From assembly GCA_017518415.1 (NCBI GenBank), contig JAFWVC010000109.1:1-44046 (forward strand): a stretch of 44,046 nt of DNA, given 5' to 3'. Of this stretch, positions 25,421-34,442 are shown in pieces (the stretch's first letter is position 1; every line of letters starts with the position of its first letter). The position numbers and the translations under genes are program-made. The notes beneath the pieces are model-generated. The model ran no database searches. It saw only the letters and a program-made list of their open reading frames with translations, and had not been told where the DNA came from. The DNA is from Clostridia bacterium (GTDB lineage: Bacteria; Bacillota; Clostridia; Oscillospirales; Acutalibacteraceae).

Positions 25421-26065
25421 TTACCATTGACCTTCCAGGGACGCAAAAGTCTGCGGTACGTCGCCGACCAGTACCGTCTGCGCCAGCAGATAATCACTGC
25501 TGAACGTGGCAGAGCCGCGGTTGCCGGGCACGGCGGCAAACAGCCGTACCTCTGCCGACAGCCAGATGCTGTGCATGGTCTGATTGACGCCGGCCTGTTC
25601 CAGCCGACTTTGGATGGTCGCTACCGCCGAGCCGCTGATATGCACCGTAAAATGCAGGTACGGGCCGCGGCCGGTAAAAAAGCCGCCGCCCACGGCGCTG
25701 CCGAACGGCACAACGATCTGCCTTTTGCGGCAGGCGTCCAACTGCGAGAGGATTGCGGCGCTGATACGGGCTTTGAGCAGGTTGACCGCCGCAATATCCG
25801 CCTCGACCGACAGCACGCGGCCGTCCGCGTCCCGCCGGATATGCACCAGCGTATCATACAGATCCTCTTCGCCGGAAAGCACCTGCTGCACCGCCGTTTC
25901 CACCGCCAGCGTACCGGACCAGCGGGCGGCGTCCCGGGCATAGGTCAGGATCAGCGGGCGCAGCTGTATTTCGCAAAACAGCAACAGCGGCAGCAACACA
26001 ACCGCCAATAGAAGGATGCCCGGGCGCAGGCGGCCCATACGCCGGGCGCGGTTCGAAGAACGCAC
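25421..26065 (-). CDS. yunB: Sporulation protein YunB
   Basis: 214 residues. One N-terminal membrane helix (LRPGILLLAVVLLPLLLFCEI) precedes an extracytoplasmic domain with RPLILTYARDAARWSGTLAVETAVQQVL, VVPFGSAVGGGFFTGRGPYLHF and a C-terminal VLVGDVPQTFASL, all matching YunB. In Bacillus yunB is a sigma-E-controlled mother-cell gene needed for efficient sporulation; its biochemical role is unknown. The start is GTG 26065 with GGAGGG 6 bases upstream. The ribosome-binding region is part of an inverted repeat (26079-26115 region), see finding. Location between an FAD enzyme and ligA is not functionally informative. Confidence 0.85.
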   Translation of the reverse strand: MRSSNRARRMGRLRPGILLLAVVLLPLLLFCEIQLRPLILTYARDAARWSGTLAVETAVQQVLSGEEDLYDTLVHIRRDADGRVLSVEADIAAVNLLKARISAAILSQLDACRKRQIVVPFGSAVGGGFFTGRGPYLHFTVHISGSAVATIQSRLEQAGVNQTMHSIWLSAEVRLFAAVPGNRGSATFSSDYLLAQTVLVGDVPQTFASLEGQW

Positions 26066-26122
26066 ATCGATCCCTCCCTCTTTTTGCGCGCATTGTATTT
26101 TACGCAGAAAGAGGGAAAGCGG

Positions 26123-27691
26123 TTACCGGCCGCCGGCCTGATCCGACGCCGTCTCGTGATATTCCTGCTCAACGTTGACGTTCCACAAAACGGTACGGTC
26201 TTTCTCACCCGTCAACAGCAGCTGCACGGCCCGCATCGCCGTAACCATGGAATGATCCATATTGTTGTAGCGGTGCTGCCCATTGCGGCCGATACAATAC
26301 AAAAACGGAAAAGCGTTCAGCTGTGAGATGAGCTGATCGATCCTGCCGTAAGAGTCAAAATAAGCGGGATACGCCTTGGAAACACGCTCGCGGTGCGCAT
26401 CCAGCACAGCGGCATCCTGCGCCAGCACGCCCATTGAAACCAACTCGCGTACGGCCTGGTCGACACACTGCTGCTGCGGCATGTTCCAAAAGTCGTCCCC
26501 TTCGCGGCAAAAGAACTCCAGCCCCAACCAGACGGTTTTCAGCGGATCCTTCACCAGATAAGGCGACCAGTTGTTGAAGATCTGTATCCGCCCGAGCTTA
26601 ACCCCCGTGTCCTGCACGTAGATCCAGCAATCCGGCACCACGTCGCCCAGGGTAGGAATATCGGTATCGTTTTTCAGTGCCAGCCGATCGACCAGCAGGC
26701 CGACCGTTACAACGTCCCGGTACGGCAGGGCGACGGCAACGTCCCGCGCTGACGGCGGCAGCGCATCGCCCAACGCGCGTGCCAGATCGCACAGCGGCAT
26801 GGAGGAAAACACCGCATCGGCCCATACCGTGCGGGTCTGTCCCTGTTCGGTAAAAAGTATGCGGGCACCCTCCCCTTCCGGAACAACGCCGACAACGGGG
26901 CAGCCTGAACGGATCTGCCCGCCTTTGAGGCGGATCTGCTCCGCCATCGTCTCCCACATTTGGCCGGGCCCGTATTTGGGGTAATAAAACTCCTCGATCA
27001 GCGAGGTTTCGACGTGCCGGTTCTTCCGGCCGGTCCATTTATCCCAGATATCGCGCAGCACGGCCCGTATGGACAAACCCTTGACGCGCTGAGCGCCCCA
27101 ATCGGCGGAAATATCCCGCGGATGGCGGCCCCACAGTTTTTCGGTATAGCCCTCAAAAAACATGCGGTAGAGCACCCTGCCGAAACGGTTGATATAAAAA
27201 TCTTCCAGCGAGTTCTCCCTGCGCTTGTGCAGGCAGGCCGCCAGATAGCTGCACCCGGCGCGCATCGTCGTGAAAAAGCCCATACGGCGCAGGGTCTTCC
27301 AACTCATGGAGATGGGATAATCAAAAAAGTTACGTTTGTAATAGATGCGGGACACGCGGCGCCGGGTCAACAGCACCTCATCCTGTGCAGAAGGGTCCGG
27401 CCCGCCCTGCGTCAGCCGCGACGGCCGGCCCAGGAGCGCATCGTCCAGCGAAGGAGCGCCCTGCGGTGCAAGCAGCCGCTTCCACAGTTCCACCACCTGA
27501 GGATCTTTGGAAAAGAAACGATGCCCGCCCAGATCCATCCGGTTACCGTCCACGCATACGGTTTTGGAGATACCGCCGACGGCATCCTGCGCCTCCAGCA
27601 CGGTCACCTGCCAGTCGGCCGAACGGTTGACCAGTTCATATGCCGCCGTCAATCCGGCCGGGCCGGCGCCGATCACGATTGCTTGCTTCAA
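26123..27691 (-). CDS. NAD(P)/FAD-dependent oxidoreductase, UDP-galactopyranose mutase/amine-oxidase-like
   Basis: 522 residues. It starts with the FAD-binding Rossmann motif [17 protein letters not shown] and [15 protein letters not shown], then [35 protein letters not shown], and near the C-terminus [19 protein letters not shown], a second FAD contact. This pattern is that of a family of protoporphyrinogen-oxidase/UDP-galactopyranose-mutase-like flavoproteins often near polysaccharide genes, but no such genes are here. Substrate unknown. The start is TTG 27691 with GAAGGGGAA upstream. No terminator is obvious between it and yunB 57 bases downstream. Confidence 0.82.
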   Translation of the reverse strand: MKQAIVIGAGPAGLTAAYELVNRSADWQVTVLEAQDAVGGISKTVCVDGNRMDLGGHRFFSKDPQVVELWKRLLAPQGAPSLDDALLGRPSRLTQGGPDPSAQDEVLLTRRRVSRIYYKRNFFDYPISMSWKTLRRMGFFTTMRAGCSYLAACLHKRRENSLEDFYINRFGRVLYRMFFEGYTEKLWGRHPRDISADWGAQRVKGLSIRAVLRDIWDKWTGRKNRHVETSLIEEFYYPKYGPGQMWETMAEQIRLKGGQIRSGCPVVGVVPEGEGARILFTEQGQTRTVWADAVFSSMPLCDLARALGDALPPSARDVAVALPYRDVVTVGLLVDRLALKNDTDIPTLGDVVPDCWIYVQDTGVKLGRIQIFNNWSPYLVKDPLKTVWLGLEFFCREGDDFWNMPQQQCVDQAVRELVSMGVLAQDAAVLDAHRERVSKAYPAYFDSYGRIDQLISQLNAFPFLYCIGRNGQHRYNNMDHSMVTAMRAVQLLLTGEKDRTVLWNVNVEQEYHETASDQAGGR

Positions 27692-27729
27692 GCGTTCCCC
27701 TTCTTCCCGTTTTCCGTAAAGATTGTGTA

Positions 27730-27768
27730 CAGAACAAACAGGGTGACAAACTGCCGCCTGTCACCCTG
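27730..27768 (-). terminator. Intrinsic terminator of the cmk-plsC-ispH operon
   Basis: Perfect 10-bp arms at 27759-27768 and 27739-27748 with a 10-base loop, followed on the minus strand by a T-rich tract (TTTGTTCTG). It lies directly after ispH-rpsA. Confidence 0.8.
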
Positions 27769-27782
27769 CTTCCCTGTGTACT

Positions 27783-29843
27783 TTATTCTGCCGTTTCAAC
27801 GGTCTCTTCTTTTTCAGCCGGTTCCTCGGCCGGGGCGGCCGGTTCTTCCTTAGCAGCCGGCGCCGTCTCTTCCGCCGGAGCGGCCGGTTCAAGCAGCGCG
27901 CGGATCGACAGGCTGATGCGGCGTTTGTCATAATCGACATTGGTGATCTTGACGGTCACTTCCTGGCCGACTTTCAGCTCATCCTGCGGTTTTTCCACAC
28001 GATGATCGGCGATCTGGGAGATGTGGATCAGGCCGTCGATACCCGGCAGGATCTGCGCAAAGGCGCCGAAAGAAGTCAGGCTGACGATCTTTGCCTGCAC
28101 GGTGCTGCCGATCGGATAGCGGGCCTTGAAGATCTCCCACGGATTTTCCTCATCTTTGCGGTAGCCGAGCGAGATTTTTTTCTTTTCCGGATTGAGGTCC
28201 TTGATGTATACCTCGATAACGTCGCCCACTTTCACCACTTCGGACGGGTGTTTGATACGCTCCCAGGACAGCTCGGAGATATGGACCATACCGTCCACGC
28301 CGCCCAGATCGACGAACGCGCCGTAAGAAGTCAGCGACTTCACGGTGCCGGTATACTTCTGGCCGACTTCCGCCTGCGCCCAGAAAGCCTCCTCCCGCAC
28401 CTTGCGCTCCTTCTCAGAGACCTTGCGGATGGAGCCGACGGCGCGGCGGCGGCGCTGATTGACTTCAATAATGGTGAAACGGACCGTCTGCCCCTTGAGC
28501 GGCGTCAGATCCTCCATGCGATGGACCGATGCCTGAGAGGCAGGCACAAACACGCGCACGCCGTCCGTCACGACCAGCACGCCGCCTTTGATGACTTCCG
28601 CCACTACGCCTTCCAGGACTTCGCCGCTCTGCTCGGCGTCAATCACTTTCATCCAGCCCTTCTGCGCTTCGAGGCGCTTTTTGGAGAGCATCATGGTGCC
28701 TTCCTGGTCGTTGGTGCGCATAATCAGCAGTTCCAGTTCTTCGCCGATGCTCACCACGTCTGCCGGATTGGCCGGAGGAACCGCTGCCAACTCGTCAATC
28801 GGAATATACCCGGCCTGCTTGCGGCCGACTACTTCTACCTGCACTTCGTTGGGAGCAAACCCCACGACGATGCCTTTTACCCTTTCATCCGTATTGCTAT
28901 TTTGCAGAGAAGCTTCCAGCGCCTCCGCAAAACTCATTTCTTCCTGAGCTTCTTCTGCCACCGGCAAGGCAGACTCCTGGACCTCGGTTTTGTTGTCAAT
29001 GATTTCGGACATAGTTCGAAATACCTCCTTTATAATATCGGAAGGCGTGGAAGCGCCGGCTGTCAACCCGGCGACCCGAACACCCCGGAACTGCTCCGGC
29101 CTGAGCTCCGCCGCTGTCTCGATAAGCAGAGTCGGACAGTAGGGCGCGCACACGTCGCGCAGTTTGGTGGTGTTGGAGCTTTCCCGGCCCCCGACAATCA
29201 CAAGTATATCACTTTTTTGGGATAATGCAACCGCTTGCTGCTGGCGCACAGCCGTCGCATTACATATTGTATCAAATAATTTAAGATTTGTATAGTGCTT
29301 TTTTGCGATTTCTGCGCTTTTTTTCCATGTTTCCACCGAAAAAGTGGTCTGCGACACCATTATGACCGGCTTTTGATCCCACTGAGGGTTCTCCGCCATC
29401 CAGCGCTGCAGCTCTTCCGGCGCGGAAAAGACGAAGACCGGGCCGCGGCAGAAGCCCTTGATGCCCGTCACCTCCGGATGGCCGGCGTCGCCGGCGATCA
29501 GCACCGGTACATCCTCCGAGGAGTTTTCCCACACGATGCGGTGGATCTTATCTACAAAAGGACAGGTCGCGTCGCACATTTCCACCTGTTTGGCCTGTAT
29601 CTGCTCATACACTGTGCGCGGCACCCCGTGCGAGCGGATGACCAGTACCGCCCCGGGCGGCACCTCGTCGGCGCTTTGCACGATGCGCACTCCTCTGCTT
29701 TGCAGCTGCGCCACGGCCTGCGGATTATGAATGATAGGCCCGAGAGTACACACCTGCCGGCCCTCGTCCAGCAGGCGGTACACGGCGTCCATCGCCTTGC
29801 GCACGCCGAAGCAGAAGCCGGCGGATTCGGCCAGACAGATCAT
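27783..29843 (-). CDS. ispH: Bifunctional IspH (HMBPP reductase)-ribosomal protein S1 fusion
   Basis: 686 residues. The N-terminal half (1-277) is IspH, the last MEP-pathway enzyme, with its three iron-sulfur cysteines C11 (GFCFGV), C94 (CDATCPFVDK) and C194 (DTICNATAVRQ), and SQTTFSVETW. The C-terminal half has an acidic linker and four S1 RNA-binding domains (start of each: GIVVGFAP, GVVAEVIK, GTVKSLTS, AKIVSLTS), then an Ala/Glu/Pro-rich tail. Such fusions are known in Clostridia. A strong ribosome-binding site and ATG inside the linker (29012) may also make S1 alone (see finding). Start ATG 29843 with AAGGAGG upstream, overlapping plsC by ATGA; a longer frame to 30014 is not used. Confidence 0.95.
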   Translation of the reverse strand: MICLAESAGFCFGVRKAMDAVYRLLDEGRQVCTLGPIIHNPQAVAQLQSRGVRIVQSADEVPPGAVLVIRSHGVPRTVYEQIQAKQVEMCDATCPFVDKIHRIVWENSSEDVPVLIAGDAGHPEVTGIKGFCRGPVFVFSAPEELQRWMAENPQWDQKPVIMVSQTTFSVETWKKSAEIAKKHYTNLKLFDTICNATAVRQQQAVALSQKSDILVIVGGRESSNTTKLRDVCAPYCPTLLIETAAELRPEQFRGVRVAGLTAGASTPSDIIKEVFRTMSEIIDNKTEVQESALPVAEEAQEEMSFAEALEASLQNSNTDERVKGIVVGFAPNEVQVEVVGRKQAGYIPIDELAAVPPANPADVVSIGEELELLIMRTNDQEGTMMLSKKRLEAQKGWMKVIDAEQSGEVLEGVVAEVIKGGVLVVTDGVRVFVPASQASVHRMEDLTPLKGQTVRFTIIEVNQRRRRAVGSIRKVSEKERKVREEAFWAQAEVGQKYTGTVKSLTSYGAFVDLGGVDGMVHISELSWERIKHPSEVVKVGDVIEVYIKDLNPEKKKISLGYRKDEENPWEIFKARYPIGSTVQAKIVSLTSFGAFAQILPGIDGLIHISQIADHRVEKPQDELKVGQEVTVKITNVDYDKRRISLSIRALLEPAAPAEETAPAAKEEPAAPAEEPAEKEETVETAE
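29010..29030 (-). promoter_or_regulatory. Internal ribosome-binding site and ATG inside ispH-rpsA
   Basis: AAGGAGG (29024-29030) stands 11 bases before an in-frame ATG (29010-29012) at the junction of the IspH and S1 parts. Initiation here would give a 409-residue S1-only protein. This is inference from sequence; the site may be a relic of the gene fusion. Confidence 0.5.
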
Positions 29844-30436
29844 TGCGGGGCCGCCTCCTTCAATGCGGCGATGCGTTCCATCAGCAACCGGGTCGCATAG
29901 CGCAGATCCGGCTGCTCGCCGGTCAGGTGCAGCTGCTCCGGCGTGAGCGGTTCGCCGTACAAAATATATGCGCGGCGGAACGGTTTTACCTTCTGGTTTT
30001 TGGTCACCACGCACGCGGGCACCACCGTCGCGCCGGTCTGCGCGGCGATCAAAGCCGTACCGCTCTTAAAGCGCAGCAATTCCCCCGTTTTAGAGCGGGT
30101 TCCTTCGGGAAAAATACCCATTGTCTTGCCGTCCCGTACGATCGTTTTCGCCGTCTCGATGGCGGAAGCGCCGCCGGTGCCGCGTTCAACCGGAAAGGCG
30201 CCCAACTTGCCGATGACCCAGCCGAGCAGTTTGTGGCGGAACAGTTCCGCCTTGGCCATAAAGTAAATATGCTCCGGATAACTCGCCATCAGATAGGCGG
30301 GATCCGCCAGCGAAATATGGTTGCAGCACAACAGATACCGGCCTGGCTCGGAAGGAATGTTCTCTCTCCCGATCACCTTGTACGGAAACAGCAACCGGAA
30401 AACCGGTGAACCGATCCGGACCAGCAAGCGTCTCAT
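29840..30436 (-). CDS. plsC: 1-acyl-sn-glycerol-3-phosphate acyltransferase
   Basis: 198 residues. It adds the second acyl chain to lysophosphatidic acid to make phosphatidic acid at the membrane. The catalytic motif is CCNHISLADPAY (NH-x4-D at about 39-45) and the substrate-binding block is GIFPEGTRSKTGELLRFKSG. A short N-terminal hydrophobic stretch (SPVFRLLFPY) fits membrane association. It lies 4 bases after cmk and overlaps ispH, the cmk-plsC-ispH order being common in Clostridia. With pssA and psd it contributes to phospholipid synthesis. Confidence 0.94.
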   Translation of the reverse strand: MRRLLVRIGSPVFRLLFPYKVIGRENIPSEPGRYLLCCNHISLADPAYLMASYPEHIYFMAKAELFRHKLLGWVIGKLGAFPVERGTGGASAIETAKTIVRDGKTMGIFPEGTRSKTGELLRFKSGTALIAAQTGATVVPACVVTKNQKVKPFRRAYILYGEPLTPEQLHLTGEQPDLRYATRLLMERIAALKEAAPQ

Positions 30437-30440
30437 CGCC

Positions 30441-31118
30441 TTATTCCTCCATCACTTTCATAATCAGCTGCTTGACCGCGTCGATCGACTGCTGCAGATC
30501 CAACGCGGAAGTATCCAGCAGCACGGCGTCCTGCGCGCGGCGCAGCGGAGCGACGGCGCGGTGCGTATCGTTATAGTCCCGCTGCCGCATATCCTGTTCG
30601 ACCTGCGCATACGTCGTACGGATGCCCTTTTGCTGCAATTCCAGCAGGCGGCGCTGCGCGCGGCATTCGACCGAAGCGGTCAGGTAGATCTTCAGCGCGG
30701 CGTCAGGCAGCACGACGGTGCCGATATCCCGCCCGTCCATGATCACGCTGTTTTCCGCCGCAATCTGCCGCTGACAATCCAGCAAAAAAGCGCGCACCGC
30801 CGGCAGCGCCGATACGGCGGAAGCCGCCATCGACATCTCCGGGGTACGGATAGCGTCACCGACGTCCTCCCCGTTGACGTAGACGTGCTGCTCACCGTCG
30901 ACGTAGCCGAAACGGATATCCAGCCCCGCCAGCAGCGGTTCTACCTGGGAGGCCTGCCCGGGGTCCGCCCCGGCGCGGCACACGTACCAGCCGACCGAGC
31001 GGTACAGCGCCCCGGTATCCACGTAAATGAAAGACAGCTCCTGCGCGGCATGGCGGGCCACGGTGCTTTTGCCCGCGCCGGAAGGCCCGTCGATCGCTAC
31101 GGCGATATGTTTTTTCAT
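30441..31118 (-). CDS. cmk: Cytidylate kinase
   Basis: Phosphorylates CMP and dCMP to the diphosphates. 225 residues with the P-loop IDGPSGAGKSTVAR (about 10-22), TGALYRSVGWYV, and the conserved DGRDIGTVVLPDAALKIYLTASVECRAQRR. The true start is ATG 31118 with AGGAGGG upstream; the extra open codons to 31163 belong to the upstream gene's region. It overlaps the BaiN-like gene by ATGA. Normal length and motifs. Confidence 0.96.
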   Translation of the reverse strand: MKKHIAVAIDGPSGAGKSTVARHAAQELSFIYVDTGALYRSVGWYVCRAGADPGQASQVEPLLAGLDIRFGYVDGEQHVYVNGEDVGDAIRTPEMSMAASAVSALPAVRAFLLDCQRQIAAENSVIMDGRDIGTVVLPDAALKIYLTASVECRAQRRLLELQQKGIRTTYAQVEQDMRQRDYNDTHRAVAPLRRAQDAVLLDTSALDLQQSIDAVKQLIMKVMEE

Positions 31119-32353
31119 GTATGTTTCCCTCCTGCGCTGCGGCCGGCGGCCACGCCGGTACAAAACGCGATTTGTAAATTGAAACCGCCGGTATAAGCGT
31201 CCACGTCCAGCACTTCGCCGGCGAAGTACAGGCCTTCACAACGCTTGGAGCGCATGGTCCGCGCGTCCACCTCGGCGGTACACACGCCGCCGGCAGTCAC
31301 GATAGCTTCCTCGACCGGGCGGGTACCCGTCACGCGGATCGGCAGCTGCTGCAAGGCCGCGGCCACGGCACGGCGCTGCTGTTTGGTCAACGCGGCGCAC
31401 GGCAGCGCCGGATCGACGCCGAACAGCGGCTCTTTGGCCAGCGCGCGCGGCAGAAGCGTTTGCAAAACGGACAGCATCTGCCCCGCGGGGCGGGCTGCCA
31501 GTTCCCGCAGCAGGCGGGCGTCCAATTGTTCCGGCGTCAGGGCCGGTTTGCAGTTGAGCAGCAGCGTATACGTCTGCTCCGGCAGATCCCTCATGTGGGC
31601 GCTGGCGCTGAGCACCAGCGGCCCGGATACGCCGAAATGGGTAAACAGCATCTCGCCGAAGCCGGTGTATACGATCTTCCGGTCACCGTCGCGGCGGGCT
31701 TTGAGTTCCACGTTCTTCAGCGTCAGCCCCTGCAGGCGGCGGCACCACGGATCCGGACTTTCCAGCGGCACCAGAGAGGCGCGGCACGGCACGATGCGGT
31801 GGCCGGCCTGCCGGGCCAGTTCGTACCCGTCGCCGGTGGAACCTGTGGCCGGATACGACAGCCCGCCGGTCGCCACGATGACGGCGCAGGCGGTCAGGGT
31901 CTCCCCCTGCTCCGTGCGCACACCGCGGCAGCAGCCGTCCCGCAGAAGCAGCTGCACCGCACGGCCCTGCACAAAACGGCAGCCGGCCTGCCTGGCAAAC
32001 GCTGTCAGCGCGTCGACGATATCCACCGCTTTGTCGGACGCCGGGAAAACCCGGTTGCCCCGCTCCGTTTTCAGCGGCACACCGCGGCTTTCGAAAAACG
32101 AAATGGTATCCTCCGGTGAAAAAGCGGACAGCGCACTGTATAAAAAGCGGCCGTCCCCCGGGATATGTTCCATGCACTCCGCCACGGTACAACGGTTGGT
32201 CACGTTGCAGCGGCCCTTCCCCGTGATCATCACTTTGCGGGCCGGGCGCGCGTTGCGCTCGAGCACGGTGACGGAAAGCCCTCTGGCCGCGGCGGTACCG
32301 GCGGCCATCAGGCCGGCCGCACCCGCGCCGATCACCAATACGTCGCTGTTCAT
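31115..32353 (-). CDS. BaiN/HI0933-type NAD(P)/FAD-dependent flavoprotein
   Basis: 412 residues. FAD-binding VIGAGAAGLMAAGTAAARGLSV at the N-terminus, GKGRCNVTN, a central TGGLSYPATGSTGDGYELA block, VSGPLVLSAS, and a C-terminal AGEVLDVDAYTGGFNLQIA are the hallmarks of the HI0933 (YhiN/BaiN) family. These proteins are conserved flavoproteins; one member reduces bile-acid intermediates, but the general role is uncertain. It overlaps both the RpiR-type regulator and cmk by ATGA. This BaiN-cmk-plsC-ispH order is common in Clostridia, so I would not infer bile-acid activity. Confidence 0.9.
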   Translation of the reverse strand: MNSDVLVIGAGAAGLMAAGTAAARGLSVTVLERNARPARKVMITGKGRCNVTNRCTVAECMEHIPGDGRFLYSALSAFSPEDTISFFESRGVPLKTERGNRVFPASDKAVDIVDALTAFARQAGCRFVQGRAVQLLLRDGCCRGVRTEQGETLTACAVIVATGGLSYPATGSTGDGYELARQAGHRIVPCRASLVPLESPDPWCRRLQGLTLKNVELKARRDGDRKIVYTGFGEMLFTHFGVSGPLVLSASAHMRDLPEQTYTLLLNCKPALTPEQLDARLLRELAARPAGQMLSVLQTLLPRALAKEPLFGVDPALPCAALTKQQRRAVAAALQQLPIRVTGTRPVEEAIVTAGGVCTAEVDARTMRSKRCEGLYFAGEVLDVDAYTGGFNLQIAFCTGVAAGRSAGGKHT

Positions 32354-33222
32354 GTCAACTGATCAAAGGGCTGATATACCTGATATTTTTCCCAAAGCTG
32401 TTCCAGTTCGCCGAGGGTTTTGCGGTTTTCCTCCATCCGGCGCAGAGAAACGGCCACGATCAGGGCGTTGAGGATGCTCAGCGGCGCAACCAGAGAATCC
32501 ACAATCGTGGCCATGTCGCTGTGCGCCAGCAACAGATAGGAGGCGTATTCCGCAATCGGCGAGATCTGGCTGTCGGTAATGACGATGACCCTGGCCCCGC
32601 GCGAGTGCGCAAAATGCATCGTCTTGACCGCCTTGCTGGAATAGCGCGGGAAACTGATGCCGAGGATGGCGTCCTCCTGCCCGATGTGGACCATTTCCTC
32701 CAGAATCTCTGTTTCGCTGGAGGTATACAGCAGGTGGATATCCGGCAGCAGCAGTTTCAGATAGTAGGCGGCAAAATTCGCCAGCGCGCGACAACTGCCG
32801 GCGCCGAAAATATACACCTTGCGGGCCTTGACCAGTGTATCCACCGCACCCTGAAACACGTCGGCGGGCAGTTCCTCAAGGCTTTGGCGGATATTGTCCA
32901 CGTCGCACTGCATGATGTGACCCGGCACCTGCTCGTCTGTCATAAGCGAACGGGTGACCTCCACCCGCTGCATCGAGGTCAGTTTACTGCGGATCAGCTC
33001 CTGCATGGCCTTTTGCAGATGCGGATAGCCGTCGAACCCCAACTCGGTTGCAAAGCGGACTACCGTCGACTCGCTCACGCCGACCATCCCGCCGAGCCTG
33101 GATGCCGTCAGGAAAGCCGCGGTATCATAATGCTCCAGAATATATTGGGCAATCCGGCGCTGCCCCTTGGAAAAGCCGGACATCTGCCGGGTAATGTGCG
33201 CGATGAGGTTGGTTTTCACCAT
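32350..33222 (-). CDS. RpiR-family (MurR-type) transcriptional regulator
   Basis: 290 residues. An N-terminal helix-turn-helix (about 1-75, MSGFSKGQRRIAQYILEHYD and RLGGMVGVSESTVVRFATELGFDGYPHLQ) is followed by an SIS sugar-phosphate-binding domain (about 120-250, YIFGAGSCRALANFAAYYLKLL, LLYTSSETEILEEM and DAILGISFPRYSSKAVKTM). It probably responds to a phosphorylated sugar. It is the first gene of the operon with a BaiN-like flavoprotein, cmk, plsC and ispH, whose known roles are not sugar related, so its target is unclear. Start ATG 33222 with GGGGGA upstream; 11 more open codons exist. Confidence 0.9.
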   Translation of the reverse strand: MVKTNLIAHITRQMSGFSKGQRRIAQYILEHYDTAAFLTASRLGGMVGVSESTVVRFATELGFDGYPHLQKAMQELIRSKLTSMQRVEVTRSLMTDEQVPGHIMQCDVDNIRQSLEELPADVFQGAVDTLVKARKVYIFGAGSCRALANFAAYYLKLLLPDIHLLYTSSETEILEEMVHIGQEDAILGISFPRYSSKAVKTMHFAHSRGARVIVITDSQISPIAEYASYLLLAHSDMATIVDSLVAPLSILNALIVAVSLRRMEENRKTLGELEQLWEKYQVYQPFDQLT

Positions 33223-33273
33223 GATTGTCCCCCTGCTCTCTGCAATATAATACAACCGGACCGATTATAAAAT

Positions 33274-33301
33274 ATTATAAATCTTTTTGAAAAAAAAGCA
33301 A
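33274..33301 (-). promoter_or_regulatory. Candidate promoter of the rpiR-cmk-ispH operon
   Basis: TTGCTT (33296-33301) and TATAAT (33274-33279), 16 bases apart on the minus strand, in an AT-rich gap. A second TATAAT at 33264-33269 is an alternative -10. Confidence 0.45.
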
Positions 33302-33325
33302 GCCGAAACTGTTTTTTGCCGCCCG

Positions 33326-33856
33326 TCAGATATGGAACACGCGGGCAAATATTTTGTGCAAGCGGGCCTGATACAGGGCGACAATCCGCCCGATGGCCAC
33401 GTCATACACGATAAATACCCCGTTGCCCGCCAGCAGGAAAAGCCACGGCAGGTTGACCCCGCCGATTTCAAACGTGTCAGGATCGAGATGGAACACGGAC
33501 AGCAACAGCAGATACGACAGGATCATCGCCGCATTGAACAACACCAGCTTGACGGTCCAGCGCAGCCAGAAGGGGCGCTTTTCGATCCACAGGCGCGCGA
33601 CCGGATAATATCCGAAAAACGCAGCAAACATCATTTTGGCCTCCGGCATCGGAGCAAAAAGGAAAGAAAGCACCGCCACCACCGCAAACGACGCCCAACC
33701 CCAACGCGGCCCCGCTTCCAGCGCCAGCGGCAACAGCACCAGGCCGGCCAACCCCGGCAGCGCGTACGTCATGGAGGGAAAAACGGTCAAGAGCATACAG
33801 ATCAGCGACAAAGCCCCCAACACACCCCCCAGGGCGATTTTTCCGGTCTTTTTCAT
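33326..33856 (-). CDS. Six-helix membrane protein (ECF S-component-like)
   Basis: 176 residues with about six hydrophobic helices: IALGGVLGALSLICMLLTVF, ALPGLAGLVLLPLALEA, WASFAVVAVLSFLFAP, MMFAAFFGYYPVARLWI, VLFNAAMILSYLLLLSVF and LFLLAGNGVFIVYDVAIGRIVALY. Size and topology resemble the substrate-binding S components of energy-coupling-factor vitamin transporters, but no diagnostic motif is seen and no ECF ATPase gene is nearby. The pattern of a Clostridia-specific conserved membrane protein fits too. It is 13 bases downstream of the J-domain gene. Function unknown. Confidence 0.7.
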   Translation of the reverse strand: MKKTGKIALGGVLGALSLICMLLTVFPSMTYALPGLAGLVLLPLALEAGPRWGWASFAVVAVLSFLFAPMPEAKMMFAAFFGYYPVARLWIEKRPFWLRWTVKLVLFNAAMILSYLLLLSVFHLDPDTFEIGGVNLPWLFLLAGNGVFIVYDVAIGRIVALYQARLHKIFARVFHI

Positions 33857-33869
33857 CGTCTTTATCCTT

Positions 33870-34442
33870 TCAGCAGCAGCGGATCAGGTCGCAGCCCATT
33901 GATTCGCAGCAGCAATCGGCGCATATCAGTCCGGTACACATATCGCAGCCGGAACAACCGCGCGGCTGCGCGGCGTACCCGCCACCCTGCCGCCGGGCAC
34001 TGATCTGCCGGAAAGCAGCCTGATATTCCTGATTGGCGGGATCCATCCGGCAAGCGGCGGAAAAATGCTCGGCCGCCGCGTCGAGCCAGCCTTTTTTATA
34101 CAGCAGGCTGCCCTTCAGAAAGTGCCACTCCGCATCGCGGGCGGCTTCCGGAATACCGTCGAGCAGCACTTCGGCGTCCTCGATCCGGCCGGCGCGGATC
34201 AGGTTGCGGATATCGCCGTATTGCGAGCGGGCGCCGCCGGACCGGCCGGCGCGGCGCTGCTTGATGATGGTGTCGTACGCTTCGTTGATCTGCTGCATTT
34301 TTTCCTGTGCCAGATCCGACAAAGGATTGTCTCCGTAATGATCCGGATGATATTTTTTGGCCAGTTCCCGGTACGCAGCCTTGACCTGTTCGTCGGTTGC
34401 ATCCGGCGAGATACCCAGCACTTGATACGGGTCCATGTTCAT
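33870..34442 (-). CDS. J-domain protein with Cys-rich tail
   Basis: 190 residues. Residues 1-65 are a J domain (DPYQVLGISPDATDEQVKAAYRELAKKYHPDHYGD) with the HPD motif that stimulates DnaK. The middle contains a TPR-like segment (DAEWHFLKGSLLYKKGWLDAAAEHFSAACRMDP). The last 30 residues contain about ten cysteines (GCSGCDMCTGLICADCCC...), which may bind metal. It is not housekeeping DnaJ (no Gly/Phe region or CxxCxGxG repeats). It overlaps the DUF5685 gene by ATGA; the pair is likely one functional unit. Confidence 0.85.
   Translation of the reverse strand: MNMDPYQVLGISPDATDEQVKAAYRELAKKYHPDHYGDNPLSDLAQEKMQQINEAYDTIIKQRRAGRSGGARSQYGDIRNLIRAGRIEDAEVLLDGIPEAARDAEWHFLKGSLLYKKGWLDAAAEHFSAACRMDPANQEYQAAFRQISARRQGGGYAAQPRGCSGCDMCTGLICADCCCESMGCDLIRCC

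Noticed and set aside
29844..30014. Longer N-terminus for IspH
   Set aside because: The extra 57 residues overlap plsC in another frame and precede the conserved IspH start; AAGGAGG sits before 29843 instead.
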